A DNA stretch of 64,000 nucleotides from Parabacteroides sp. An277 (lineage in GTDB: Bacteria; Bacteroidota; Bacteroidia; Bacteroidales; Tannerellaceae), in assembly GCF_002159645.1 (NCBI RefSeq), contig NZ_NFJB01000003.1, positions 62,001 through 126,000 of the forward strand, read 5' to 3'. The position numbers and the translations under genes were made by a program. The notes under the pieces were generated by a model. That model saw only the letters and a list, made by a program, of their open reading frames with translations, ran no database searches and was not told the origin of the DNA. Positions 1 to 7,972 of the stretch are shown piece after piece (within the stretch, counting starts at the first letter, position 1; each line of letters begins with the position of its first letter).

Positions 1-383
1 TGCAGGATGCTTTGCACCCGCTCGTTCTGTGCATTTATCATGTCTTGCAGTTGGTTGATCGTCCGCTCGCGCTCGTCCAGTTCCTGCATTTTCTTGGTCA
101 ATAGCTCGTTCAGTTTGTCCTGTTCGCCCATGTTCAGGCTCAGCATCTCCTGGTAGTTGCGGATGTTCCGCCGCATGTCGGCTGTGTCGCGTTCCAACTG
201 AGCAAGCCGTGCCGAAAGCGCGTCGTTCGCGTCGCGGCAGTCTACAAGCTGCTGTTTCAACGCCTCTTCACGCTTCAGAGCGTCGAGCCGCCCGTTTTCA
301 GCCAAGAGATATTTCTTCTTCGTTACGCATGACGTCGTGGCGCACATCAACACCGCCAACGCCCAATAACTCATCTTTCTCAT
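1..383 (-). CDS. OmpA-type coiled-coil lipoprotein (5' part; runs off the window)
   Basis: Only the first 127 codons are in the window. The protein starts at ATG 383 with MRKMSYWALAVLMCATTSC, a lipoprotein signal with its lipidated cysteine at about residue 19, so it should be anchored in the periplasm or outer membrane. From about residue 30 the visible sequence is one long heptad-like coiled coil rich in Glu, Gln, Leu and Arg. This layout (lipobox, coiled coil, then usually an OmpA peptidoglycan-binding domain) is common in Bacteroidales envelope proteins. The OmpA domain itself would lie outside the window and is inferred. It follows the barrel gene on the same strand, separated by a 40-bp tandem hairpin array that would fall in or just before its 5' leader. 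It could instead be a coiled-coil lipoprotein without an OmpA domain. Confidence 0.6.
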   Translation of the reverse strand, partial: MRKMSYWALAVLMCATTSCVTKKKYLLAENGRLDALKREEALKQQLVDCRDANDALSARLAQLERDTADMRRNIRNYQEMLSLNMGEQDKLNELLTKKMQELDERERTINQLQDMINAQNERVQSIL

Positions 384-430
384 ATTGTTCTCGTTTGTTA
401 TCTTATGAATGAATTTGTCTTATCTTTCCA

Positions 431-590
431 GCGTCGTGGAGGACGAGGAAAAATTTTTTCCAGCTTGCTGGCACCGTGGCGAACGAGGAAAAATTTTTTC
501 CGGCTTGCTGGCACCGTGGTGAACGTGAAAAAAATTTTTCCAGCTTGCTGACACCGTGGTGAACGCAGAAAAATTTTTTCCACGTTCCCA
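431..590. repeat. Tandem hairpin array A, 40-bp period, about 4 units
   Basis: Units begin at 445, 485, 525 and 565, exactly 40 bp apart, with a partial copy before them. Each unit carries three consecutive palindromes: GGAAAAATTTTTTCC, CCAGCttGCTGG and CACCgtGGTG. The array fills the gap between the barrel gene (stop at 619) and the lipoprotein start at 383. There are no unique spacers between units, so it is not CRISPR. Function is not known. Confidence 0.85.
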
Positions 591-618
591 GTGCCTATTT
601 CTTTGTGTAATGGAAGCC

Positions 619-2400
619 TTAGAAGTTGATATTCACGCCTCCCATGACGCTGATTCCCTGCGCCGGATAACCATAATAGAGTTCGTAATTCTGGTTCAAT
701 AGGTTGGTCGCTTTCACGAAGAGGCCAAACGTGTCGTTGAACGTATAAGAGCCGGTGAGGTTCAACTCGTTGATGTTGTCGAGCTTCACAACTTGCGCAC
801 CGTTCAATTCCGTATAGCGGTCGGTAGCCAAATGGTAGTTCAGCGAAATGGCCAGCTTGTTGATCGGCTTGACGGTTAGGTCCGCATCCAGTTCCACCTT
901 TGGTTTGCCCCAAGCGTGTTCGATATCTGGTTTGGAAGGCGTCCAATCTGTTTCGTCGTTGAATTCGGCCGTCCAATGGTTGTACACGCCTTTCACGCTG
1001 ATTTCCAAGAAATCTTGGTAGCTATACTTCAGGTTGGCACCGGCGAAGAACCGCTTGGTGTTCACGAATCTTTCCGCATCCAAGAAGCCGGCAAAACCAT
1101 TAAAAGAACGCGCGGGGAGGAAGAGGCAATCGTCAGAAGCGATGCGATACCCTGCAAAGACATCAAACCAGAAGCTCTTTGCCACGCCGCTCTTGATGCC
1201 GAGCTGGCCGTTGAGCCATTCGCGCGTCGGGGCAATCTCTTCGGTTGGATTTGCGTAGCGGTTTACGAGCGAAGTCTCGTAAGCGCTGTTCGAGTAGAGG
1301 CGCCCTTTGGCAGTGAGATAGAGAACGGTACGGTCGGCCACTTCCACATCCGCCTCCACATTCGGGGATGCTGTAAAGGAATCGTCCTCTCCGGTGACGA
1401 ACATGATGTTTGCCCCCAATTTGACGTTCCAGTTGTCTCCCTTTACCTTATAATAGGGCGATACGATAATCTCCGCATGGTTTTGGAACAGGCACGCGCC
1501 GGTGCCCGCGGGATAGACCGGCAGGTTGTAGTTGAAATATTCCACTTGGCCGCTTACGCCCAAACGCTGTTCGCCGTTGAAGCGGGCGTTGAGGTCGAAC
1601 TTTGCATCGATTGTATGCTCGGTTGGACCATCCAGCTGTTCGTTGAGTCCATATTTATGCGAGAAGTTGATGTAATCTAAATCCACCAGATAGAAAACAT
1701 CCGCGTCCTCGTGAGCCTCTATACCCGCTTTGACTTGGATGGTTTGATTCACTTGGTTTGTTTCGCGATCAGATTGTGAGATGTACTCATCAGGGTCGTT
1801 CGGGCTGTAACCGGATGGAACACCCCAATAATTGAAGCCGGTGTATCGATATTGTGCACCCAGGTTCAGGATGGCTTTTTCGAAAACATGGGCATAGTTT
1901 AATCCGCCCCAATTGTCATTTAATTTTGCTTTCGTATCCTTGTCTATTTGATAGTAATAATAGTCATCGACATAATTGGCTTTCCCATTCGTTGAACGGT
2001 GCGAGAAGAAGAGATTCAGTTTGTCCTTCTCCGTGCTGAGGATGTGGTAGCCAAAGTCTCCGTCGATATTCAGATGCATGCCGGCACCGAGGTGCAGATA
2101 GCCGCGCCGTTTGTTGGCGTCCAATTGCGTCATGATATTGCCCGACGGCAACACCGTGATTTGTTTTTCCGGGTCGGTCGGTAACGTGAAAGGTGAATAA
2201 TCGATGGTCCGTTTCGTGACTTCCGGTTCCTTGATTTCCGGAAGCGTGTTCACTTTATTGGCATCCTGCACGGTCGGGTCGTATTCCCGTTCGAGCGTCA
2301 TCTCGCGGTTCAAATCTTTTTTCTTTTCTTGTGCCGAAACCGTAACGGCAGAACCAAGCAAGACCGCTACACAAAGTACTTTTTGATAATTTGTTTTCAT
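619..2400 (-). CDS. Outer-membrane beta-barrel (TonB-receptor-like, no plug)
   Basis: A 593-aa exported protein with signal peptide MKTNYQKVLCVAVLLGSAVTVSAQ. A short periplasmic stretch (about residues 25-90) precedes a long run of alternating amphipathic strands with aromatic girdles, ending in a terminal Phe (GGVNINF), as expected for an outer-membrane barrel. Strands near the end (FVKATNLLNQNYELYYGYP) resemble the C-terminal strands of TonB-dependent receptors, but the plug domain is missing and the length is about that of the barrel alone. It lies 13 bp after the TPR gene, so the two are probably co-transcribed. Bacteroidales often pair such barrels with TPR partners in envelope assembly; the exact role and substrate are unknown. 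Confidence 0.75.
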   Translation of the reverse strand: MKTNYQKVLCVAVLLGSAVTVSAQEKKKDLNREMTLEREYDPTVQDANKVNTLPEIKEPEVTKRTIDYSPFTLPTDPEKQITVLPSGNIMTQLDANKRRGYLHLGAGMHLNIDGDFGYHILSTEKDKLNLFFSHRSTNGKANYVDDYYYYQIDKDTKAKLNDNWGGLNYAHVFEKAILNLGAQYRYTGFNYWGVPSGYSPNDPDEYISQSDRETNQVNQTIQVKAGIEAHEDADVFYLVDLDYINFSHKYGLNEQLDGPTEHTIDAKFDLNARFNGEQRLGVSGQVEYFNYNLPVYPAGTGACLFQNHAEIIVSPYYKVKGDNWNVKLGANIMFVTGEDDSFTASPNVEADVEVADRTVLYLTAKGRLYSNSAYETSLVNRYANPTEEIAPTREWLNGQLGIKSGVAKSFWFDVFAGYRIASDDCLFLPARSFNGFAGFLDAERFVNTKRFFAGANLKYSYQDFLEISVKGVYNHWTAEFNDETDWTPSKPDIEHAWGKPKVELDADLTVKPINKLAISLNYHLATDRYTELNGAQVVKLDNINELNLTGSYTFNDTFGLFVKATNLLNQNYELYYGYPAQGISVMGGVNINF

Positions 2401-2413
2401 CTTTGTCTCCTCC

Positions 2414-5410
2414 TTACTTTAGTTTAGCCAAACGGCTTTCAATCATTTCATTGATATTATCGTCACCCGTATAGTTCTTCTGCAAGCTATTTAAATAAAC
2501 CCGCGCTTGACCAGGATCGCCTTTACGGATGTAGATATCCGCCCAGAGGATAAAACCGCGTGCCAGCCAATATTGGTGTGGTGTACCGTTTTGGGCGAAA
2601 TCCTCCAATACGGCTTCCGCATTCGCGTCGTCGTTCGCGTCGTAGTAGAGCTGTGCCAAAAGATATTTAGCTTCGGCTCCTTCGGCGGTACGGGTATCTT
2701 TGCTGAGCAACTTCAGGTCTTCCAGTGCTTTTGATTCCTGCCCAGCTTCCATATAGGCTTTAGCTCGGACGTAGCGCGCTTCGTTGGCGATTTCAGGTGA
2801 AATCTTCGGGTTCTTCAAGAGTGAATTAGCTCCCGCGAGTGCCTCTTTCTGGTTACCGACCTTTAAAGCGCAACGCATCGTACCGAGTGCGGCTGCTTCT
2901 TGGTTGTCTGGACTTTCTGCTATCTGGCTGAGGCGTTGGAAAGTCTCTAACGCCGCCGCGAAGTCTTCCGTCAAGTATTGAATTTCCGCCTTGCGTGCTG
3001 TCGATTCTTCGAGGAACTTGCGGTCGCCGCTATCGATTACCTTTTGGAACATTGGCAGGGCTTCGTCGTACTCCTTCAGGTTGAACGCGATGCTTGCCAA
3101 GTAGAAGTTGGCATTGGTACTGAATGCGCCATTCGGGTAGTTTTGCAAATAATTCTGCATACTGCTTCGTGCTTTTTCGTTGTCGCCTCGCATGAAGAGT
3201 TTCTCAGCTGCGATGTAGGTCAGCGAGTCTTGCTCATTTATATTAATGTGGATAACTCCGCCTAAAGAGTTAACGTAAGCCACATACGCATCCACGTCGT
3301 TCATGTCGATGTAAACCGACTTCAAATCCTGCAATGCTACACGTGCCTCTTCACTTCCCGGATAACGGCTGATAACATCTTTGTATGCCTCGGCCGCCTT
3401 TTCTTGCCTGTTCGTATTGTAGTAAATCAACCCCAACTGGATACCTGCTTTACGTGAAAGGCTGCTTTCGGGATATTGGCTAATCAATTGGCGGAAGGTC
3501 TTTTCTGCAGCATCATGGTCTTCCAAGAGGACATAACTACGTCCTTTCTCGAACAGCGCGTCATCCACGTAGGGCGACTCCGGATATTCGTGGATAAGCT
3601 GATCCATCACGCGGATTTTTCCGCCATAATCTTTTTGCAATCCTAAAACGAATCCCTTTTGGTAGACGGAATAATCGCCTGCCGAAGGAAGAATTTCCGA
3701 TGCCCGGTTGTAGTTCTCTTCGGCGGCCGCGAACTGGCGGTTTTGGAAGAGGCAATCACCAATACGGTTGAATGCATCCGCATAAGAAGCCGCCGCATGG
3801 TTCTTTTCTGTTTCCGTATATTGGCGGAAACGGTTCAGTGCCATATCATATTCTTGCTGCTTGAAGTAACAATAGCCTAAATTATAATAGGAGAGGGCAT
3901 ACATATCCGTCCCACGCTGCTTCGTGTTATTCTGATAGGTGCGGTAATCGGAAATCGCATTCGCATAATCACCCTTGCGATATTGGCATTCACCACGCCA
4001 GAAGTAAGCGTCGTTTCGTGCCTCTTCATTATAGGTACCCATTTGAATGGCACGGGTGAAGTATTGGGTGGCCTCGTCGAACTGCTGGTTTGTAAAGGCT
4101 TCCGTTCCTAATTGGAACAGGATGTTTTGCTTTGCATCTAATATCTTGAGGCTTGGATGCTGTATTTTTTCGATAGATGCAAGCGCAGCGTGGTAGTTCT
4201 TCGTCGTCAGATAGGTTTCCACCAAATAGTCGTTTACTTTGTCGGCATATTTGGAGTTTGGAAAGTCGTTCAGGAAGTCTTCGAAGATTGTTACCGATTC
4301 ACCAAAGCCTGTAAAGGCGGTTTCATGTATCAACAAAGCGTAGTTGTACATCGCAGCTTCCTTGATTTGTAAATCGTAGGAGGAGGTAGCGGCTGATTCG
4401 AATGCCATGCGGGCGTCGTTCTTGTCTCCTTCCTTCAGATAACATTGCCCAAGATACATATAAGCGTTTTGGGTCAGTGCATCGTCTTCGCTCACGACTT
4501 GCGAGAAGTTGCTGATGGCTCGGTCGTATTGCTGTTGGTTGAATTGACAAACACCCAATAGGTATAAGTCCCCTCGGAGCGGATGCGCTGCTTCGTCCAC
4601 ATATCGACTGAGCATTTTCAACGCTTTCGTCTGGTTTCCGGTATGATAATAGGCATTTCCTACGAGCCGGTACAACTCGGTATTGTTCGTACTGTTCGGA
4701 TAGGCGGCAAGGAGCGCTTCGCCCGTTTCGATAGCCTGTTTGTATTTATTTTGAATGAATAGGATTTGGGTAGTGTAATAGGCCGATTGTTCGCGGTATT
4801 CCGGTTTGTCTTTCAGCGCGTCGAACTCAACCAATGCCCGGTTGTATTTGCCATTGGCATAATCAATATAGGCGACGTAGTAAGCCGAAGCGTCACGGTA
4901 CTTGTCTCCTATTTCTTGGATGCGCGCAAAGTAAGCGTATGCTTTGTCCCGTTCGCCTGTTTGCAACAAGGCATAGGCAAGGCGGAACGTGTATGCCTCT
5001 TGCTCGTCTGCGCTTAAGAGGTCGACATCGGCCTTGCGCAGCCAGTCGAGCGCTTCTTCATACTCGCCTTTCCCAAAGAGGAAAGAGCCCATCAGGTAGT
5101 TCACCACGTCCGTGTGGCGCGAATCCGGGTAGGTGTGCAAGTAGGCTTCCAATTGTTCGCCGGCCGTAGGCAGACCTTGGTTGAAAGCGGCATACGCCAG
5201 CATATAATCGGCTTCTTGTATCCAATCCGCGTCGGTCGCATGGTGCTTGTAGGCTTCCAGCTTGTCCATACACCCAGTGTAATTCTTCAGGGCGAACAGC
5301 TCTTTGCCTTCTACAAACAAACGCTCCGGGCTGTCGAACTGGTACGAACGTTGCGCGTTCGCCCAATGTGTCCCCAGCACGAGGCATAAAGGAATCAGTA
5401 TTCTTTTCAT
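2414..5410 (-). CDS. Large periplasmic TPR-repeat protein
   Basis: A 998-aa exported protein (signal MKRILIPLCLVLGTHWANA) made almost wholly of tetratricopeptide repeats from about residue 25 to the end. Recurrent patterns such as AYYNLGYCYFKQQEYDMAL, NAYMYLGQCYLKEGD and DALFEKGRSYVLLEDHDAA are typical TPR helices A and B. TPR arrays are protein-protein scaffolds; the signal peptide puts this one in the periplasm or at the outer membrane. It is the first gene of the operon with the barrel and lipoprotein downstream, and has a TAnnTTTG promoter 45 bp upstream. No enzymatic motif is visible. Envelope assembly or lipoprotein sorting is the likely setting (inference). Confidence 0.85.
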   Translation of the reverse strand: MKRILIPLCLVLGTHWANAQRSYQFDSPERLFVEGKELFALKNYTGCMDKLEAYKHHATDADWIQEADYMLAYAAFNQGLPTAGEQLEAYLHTYPDSRHTDVVNYLMGSFLFGKGEYEEALDWLRKADVDLLSADEQEAYTFRLAYALLQTGERDKAYAYFARIQEIGDKYRDASAYYVAYIDYANGKYNRALVEFDALKDKPEYREQSAYYTTQILFIQNKYKQAIETGEALLAAYPNSTNNTELYRLVGNAYYHTGNQTKALKMLSRYVDEAAHPLRGDLYLLGVCQFNQQQYDRAISNFSQVVSEDDALTQNAYMYLGQCYLKEGDKNDARMAFESAATSSYDLQIKEAAMYNYALLIHETAFTGFGESVTIFEDFLNDFPNSKYADKVNDYLVETYLTTKNYHAALASIEKIQHPSLKILDAKQNILFQLGTEAFTNQQFDEATQYFTRAIQMGTYNEEARNDAYFWRGECQYRKGDYANAISDYRTYQNNTKQRGTDMYALSYYNLGYCYFKQQEYDMALNRFRQYTETEKNHAAASYADAFNRIGDCLFQNRQFAAAEENYNRASEILPSAGDYSVYQKGFVLGLQKDYGGKIRVMDQLIHEYPESPYVDDALFEKGRSYVLLEDHDAAEKTFRQLISQYPESSLSRKAGIQLGLIYYNTNRQEKAAEAYKDVISRYPGSEEARVALQDLKSVYIDMNDVDAYVAYVNSLGGVIHININEQDSLTYIAAEKLFMRGDNEKARSSMQNYLQNYPNGAFSTNANFYLASIAFNLKEYDEALPMFQKVIDSGDRKFLEESTARKAEIQYLTEDFAAALETFQRLSQIAESPDNQEAAALGTMRCALKVGNQKEALAGANSLLKNPKISPEIANEARYVRAKAYMEAGQESKALEDLKLLSKDTRTAEGAEAKYLLAQLYYDANDDANAEAVLEDFAQNGTPHQYWLARGFILWADIYIRKGDPGQARVYLNSLQKNYTGDDNINEMIESRLAKLK

Positions 5411-5454
5411 TACAGTCCTTGCTTTTAGTAAGTTTATGTTTTCTAAATCGTTCG

Positions 5455-5462
5455 CAAAGATA
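5455..5462 (-). promoter_or_regulatory. Promoter -7 element (TATCTTTG) of the TPR operon
   Basis: On the minus strand this reads TATCTTTG, an exact match to the Bacteroidetes -7 consensus TAnnTTTG, 45 bp upstream of the ATG at 5410. The -33 element is not clear. Confidence 0.6.
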
Positions 5463-5527
5463 GCATCTTTATGCCTTTCCTGAAATAGTAAAGCGAAAAA
5501 ATCTCTGTCTGATTGTTTCTCATTGTT

Positions 5528-6000
5528 CTTTTTCCTTGATGAAAAAGAACCAAAAAATCAAGGCTGCGTCTGCTGGGCTACTCGTTCGCTGCACTCCGCT
5601 GTTCGCGCCGCAAACTCGCGCTCCGCGCTCAAACAGCGACGCTCTCGGCCGCTTCGTTCCGCTCGCTCGCTTTACGCCCACCAGACAGAGGCCGGTTTAA
5701 TGGACAATTGACAATGGACAATTGACAATTCATAACGCCTTATGGCTGACCTTTGTTCGCCTTTTGTGTGTCTAAACCTCAATGGACAATTGTCAATTGT
5801 CCATTATCCATTGTCAATTATTAATTGGATTGGCCTAACGGAAGCGGCGTAAAGCAAATTCCAAGCGGAGCGAAAAGAAATCTCGGCTGTTTGAGCGAAG
5901 CGAGTTTCCGAGATTTCCGCACCGCGCCGCGAATTTGTAGCCGCTGGAGTGTAAGCCTTGACTTTTTGGTTCTTTTGGGTCAAGCCAAAAGAACGGAAAC
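5528..6000. repeat. Large imperfect inverted repeat, about 470 bp, no gene
   Basis: The outer arms around 5540-5565 (AAAAGAACCAAAAAATCAAG) and 5950-5995 are imperfect reverse complements. Towards the middle, GGACAATTGACAATGG-type repeats at 5700-5730 are mirrored at 5780-5825. Intermediate sequence (GCGCTCCGCGCTCAAACAGC against GGCTGTTTGAGCGAAGCG) also pairs loosely. The centre is near 5755. Open frames inside are low-complexity and antisense to one another, so no coding sequence is called. It resembles the non-autonomous, MITE-like hairpin elements scattered in Bacteroidales chromosomes (inference). No target-site duplication could be assigned. Confidence 0.65.
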
Positions 6001-6019
6001 GAACATTATCCAAAAAAGG

Positions 6020-6150
6020 CTTTTTGCAGCGGTTTTCCCCCTACGCAAAACGCACCCTCCACCGTTTCGTAGCAGTACGAAAGTTTCCCGACGTCGTCGC
6101 GGCCGTTTCGTAGCCCTACGCAAAAGGGCAGAGGTCATTTTGCGTAGCTA
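6020..6150. repeat. Decayed hairpin array G (about 41-bp period)
   Basis: Two copies of CCGTTTCGTAG start at 6062 and 6103, 41 bp apart. The first makes the hairpin TTTCGTAgcagTACGAAA (6065-6082), the second TTTCGTAGccCTACGcAAA. Related half-sites CTACGCAAAA (6041) and TTTTGCGTAG (6137) flank them. The stem type TTTCGnn...nnCGAAA matches the arrays at 26.0, 55.2 and 61.2 kb. It lies 3' of dusB. Confidence 0.5.
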
Positions 6151-6161
6151 TTTTCCTTCTT

Positions 6162-7148
6162 TTAGGCTAAATGGAATTGCGCGGGAATGGCGTCCATGAT
6201 GGTAAAAAGCTCGTCGACCGTATCGGCCCGTAGCATGGCCACGCGCGTTTGGCGGAAATCGGGAATACCTTTAAAGAGGGGCGTGGCGGCCAGGTGCCGG
6301 CGGATGTGCAAGATGCCGCGCCGTTCGTCCAACCGCGCTACGCTGTCGCGCACCTGTTGTTTCAATACCTCCAGATACCAATGGAAGGGTTCGGGCGGGA
6401 GTGGTTCGCCGGTCTGGAGATAATGCTTCACTTCGCGGAATATCCACGGTCGGCCGAAGCTGGCACGGCCAATCATGATGCCATCCACGCCATATTGCTC
6501 GAACCGCTGGGCGCACCCCTCGGCCGAGGTGACGTCGCCATTGCCGATAATCGGGATGCGCATCCGCGGGTTGTCTTTTACGGCGCCAATGAGCGTCCAG
6601 TCCGCTTCGCCGGCATACATTTGGGCGCGCGTGCGACCATGGATGGTGAGGGCTGCGATGCCGCAATCCTGCAACTGCTCGGCCAAGTCGACGATGATAC
6701 GATGGTCTGCATCCCAACCGAGGCGCGTCTTGACCGTCACCGGAATGCGCACGGCGCGCACTACTTCACGAGTAATGTCGAGCAACAAGGGAATGTTGCG
6801 CAACATGCCCGCCCCGGCGCCTTTACCCGCTACGCGCTTCACCGGGCAGCCGAAGTTGATATCCAGCACGTCCGGTCCGGCCGCTTCGCAGATACGCGCC
6901 GCCTCGACCATCGACGGCACGTCTCGCCCATAGATTTGGATGGCCACGGGGCGTTCCTCGTCTGCCACGACCAGCTTCTGCTGCGTACGGTCCACGCTCC
7001 GGATGAGCGCGTCGGCCGATACAAATTCCGTATACACCATGTCCGCTCCGAAGCGTTTACACATCAAGCGGAAAGCCATGTCAGTGACATCTTCCATCGG
7101 TGCGAGGAAGACGGGGCGCGTGCCCAAGTCGATATTCCCGATTTTCAT
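6162..7148 (-). CDS. dusB: tRNA-dihydrouridine synthase
   Basis: A 328-aa FMN-dependent enzyme that reduces uridines in the D-loop of tRNA to dihydrouridine. The TIM-barrel signature is complete: the FMN-binding start VFLAPMEDVTDMAFR (residues 13-27), the active-site loop DINFGCPVKRVAGKGAG with catalytic Cys101, the TVKTRLGWD strand, TIHGRTRAQMYAG, and the phosphate-binding GNGDVTSAEG and GIMIGRASFGRPW. Length and motifs fit the DusB branch. The start at 7148 is supported by a TAnnTTTG promoter 35 bp upstream. It is monocistronic as far as can be seen, with the TPR promoter pointing away beyond 5455. Confidence 0.95.
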   Translation of the reverse strand: MKIGNIDLGTRPVFLAPMEDVTDMAFRLMCKRFGADMVYTEFVSADALIRSVDRTQQKLVVADEERPVAIQIYGRDVPSMVEAARICEAAGPDVLDINFGCPVKRVAGKGAGAGMLRNIPLLLDITREVVRAVRIPVTVKTRLGWDADHRIIVDLAEQLQDCGIAALTIHGRTRAQMYAGEADWTLIGAVKDNPRMRIPIIGNGDVTSAEGCAQRFEQYGVDGIMIGRASFGRPWIFREVKHYLQTGEPLPPEPFHWYLEVLKQQVRDSVARLDERRGILHIRRHLAATPLFKGIPDFRQTRVAMLRADTVDELFTIMDAIPAQFHLA

Positions 7149-7182
7149 ATTCCTTCTTTTCTGTCCGATTCATTTTCGGATG

Positions 7183-7190
7183 CAAAGGTA
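7183..7190 (-). promoter_or_regulatory. Promoter -7 element (TACCTTTG) of dusB
   Basis: Minus-strand TACCTTTG matches TAnnTTTG and lies 35 bp upstream of the dusB ATG. Confidence 0.55.
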
Positions 7191-7204
7191 CGGAAATATT
7201 TGCA

Positions 7205-7366
7205 TCAACGGAAGAGGACGGCAAAACGGGTGTTTTGCGGATACAGGCGCGTCTCGGTCCATATTTCTTCCGCAATCCGTTCGCATTCTTCTACGCTCAT
7301 GCCACCTTCCGGTTGGTTCCAATGCCAGGCCATTACCTTCTTTTTCTGTTCTTTTTGTGTCTTCAT
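7205..7366 (-). CDS. Possible small protein, 53 aa
   Basis: An open frame from ATG 7366 encodes a soluble, charged peptide (starts MKTQKEQKKKVMAWHWNQ, contains SVEECERIAEEIW, ends RFAVLFR). The composition is protein-like and it fills the space between the dusB promoter and the divergent promoter at 7446, with no competing frame. No family is recognised and no TAnnTTTG element was found for it. It may be a real small protein co-directional with dusB, or chance. Confidence 0.35.
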   Translation of the reverse strand: MKTQKEQKKKVMAWHWNQPEGGMSVEECERIAEEIWTETRLYPQNTRFAVLFR

Positions 7367-7445
7367 ATATACATTCTTATTTTTGTTCCTGCCCCTAAGA
7401 CACAAAAAACGGAAAAACCCTTACTCCGGTAGTTATAAATTTTGT

Positions 7446-7453
7446 TATCTTTG
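7446..7453 (+). promoter_or_regulatory. Promoter -7 element (TATCTTTG) of the membrane protein/TonB receptor unit
   Basis: Exact TAnnTTTG match on the plus strand. Transcription from here would begin near 7458, which favours the downstream TTG at 7478 as the start of the next gene over the TTG at 7442. Confidence 0.55.
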
Positions 7454-7477
7454 TCCCCGCGAAGAAGCAAATATCGA

Positions 7478-7837
7478 TTGGGTAAGCTGATTAATACATA
7501 TATACGTTGGATATTGCCCGCCCTTTTCCTGTTTTATTACGGTGGGATTATCTCGTTTACGCACGTTCATGTGGTGAATGGCGTAACGATTGTCCATGCT
7601 CATCCCTATAAACAACGCGATGCAGGCGGGCTTCATCATCATTCGTTGCACGAGTTGCAATTATACCATCAGTTATCGGTCGTTTCGCAGGAAGACGACG
7701 CCATCCAATCCCTTCGGATTCCCCCTTATTGGCCTCTGTTATTATGTTTGCTGGATGTTGAAAAGCAAGCAGATGCGAAGCAGGCGGATGTTGTCCATTT
7801 TTATTTGCGCGCCCCTCCTTGTTGTTCTTTTGCGTGA
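7478..7837 (+). CDS. Small histidine-rich membrane protein, probable TTG start
   Basis: About 119 aa. A single hydrophobic segment (ILPALFLFYYGGIISF) lies near the N-terminus, followed by histidine-rich stretches: HVHVVNGVTIVHAHPYK and GLHHHSLHELQLYH. A Cys-Cys pair ends the protein (APPCCSFA). No ATG exists in frame near the start; the promoter at 7446 makes TTG 7478 (then GKLINTYIRW) the best choice. It lies 135 bp upstream of the TonB-dependent receptor in the same direction. Together with the receptor's Cys motif, the histidine clusters suggest metal handling in the envelope; that is inference, as the family has no known function that I can name. Confidence 0.6.
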   Translation: MGKLINTYIRWILPALFLFYYGGIISFTHVHVVNGVTIVHAHPYKQRDAGGLHHHSLHELQLYHQLSVVSQEDDAIQSLRIPPYWPLLLCLLDVEKQADAKQADVVHFYLRAPPCCSFA

Positions 7838-7972
7838 AAAGCTGAAAAAAGAGTGCTATGTTTCCCTGAAAACATAGGCATCAATCATTTTATTTATAGG
7901 CGTATTTCTCCGAAAGTACAGGCGTGCTTCCAAGGAAGTATTTAATATTATTTATCCCAAAAGAAAACAAAT

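Noticed and set aside
398-976. 192-aa minus-strand open frame
   Set aside because: It overlaps the barrel gene in another frame and extends into array A; no recognisable features.
6249-7490. 413-aa plus-strand open frame over dusB
   Set aside because: It is antisense to a complete, motif-rich dusB gene with its own promoter, so it is a shadow frame.
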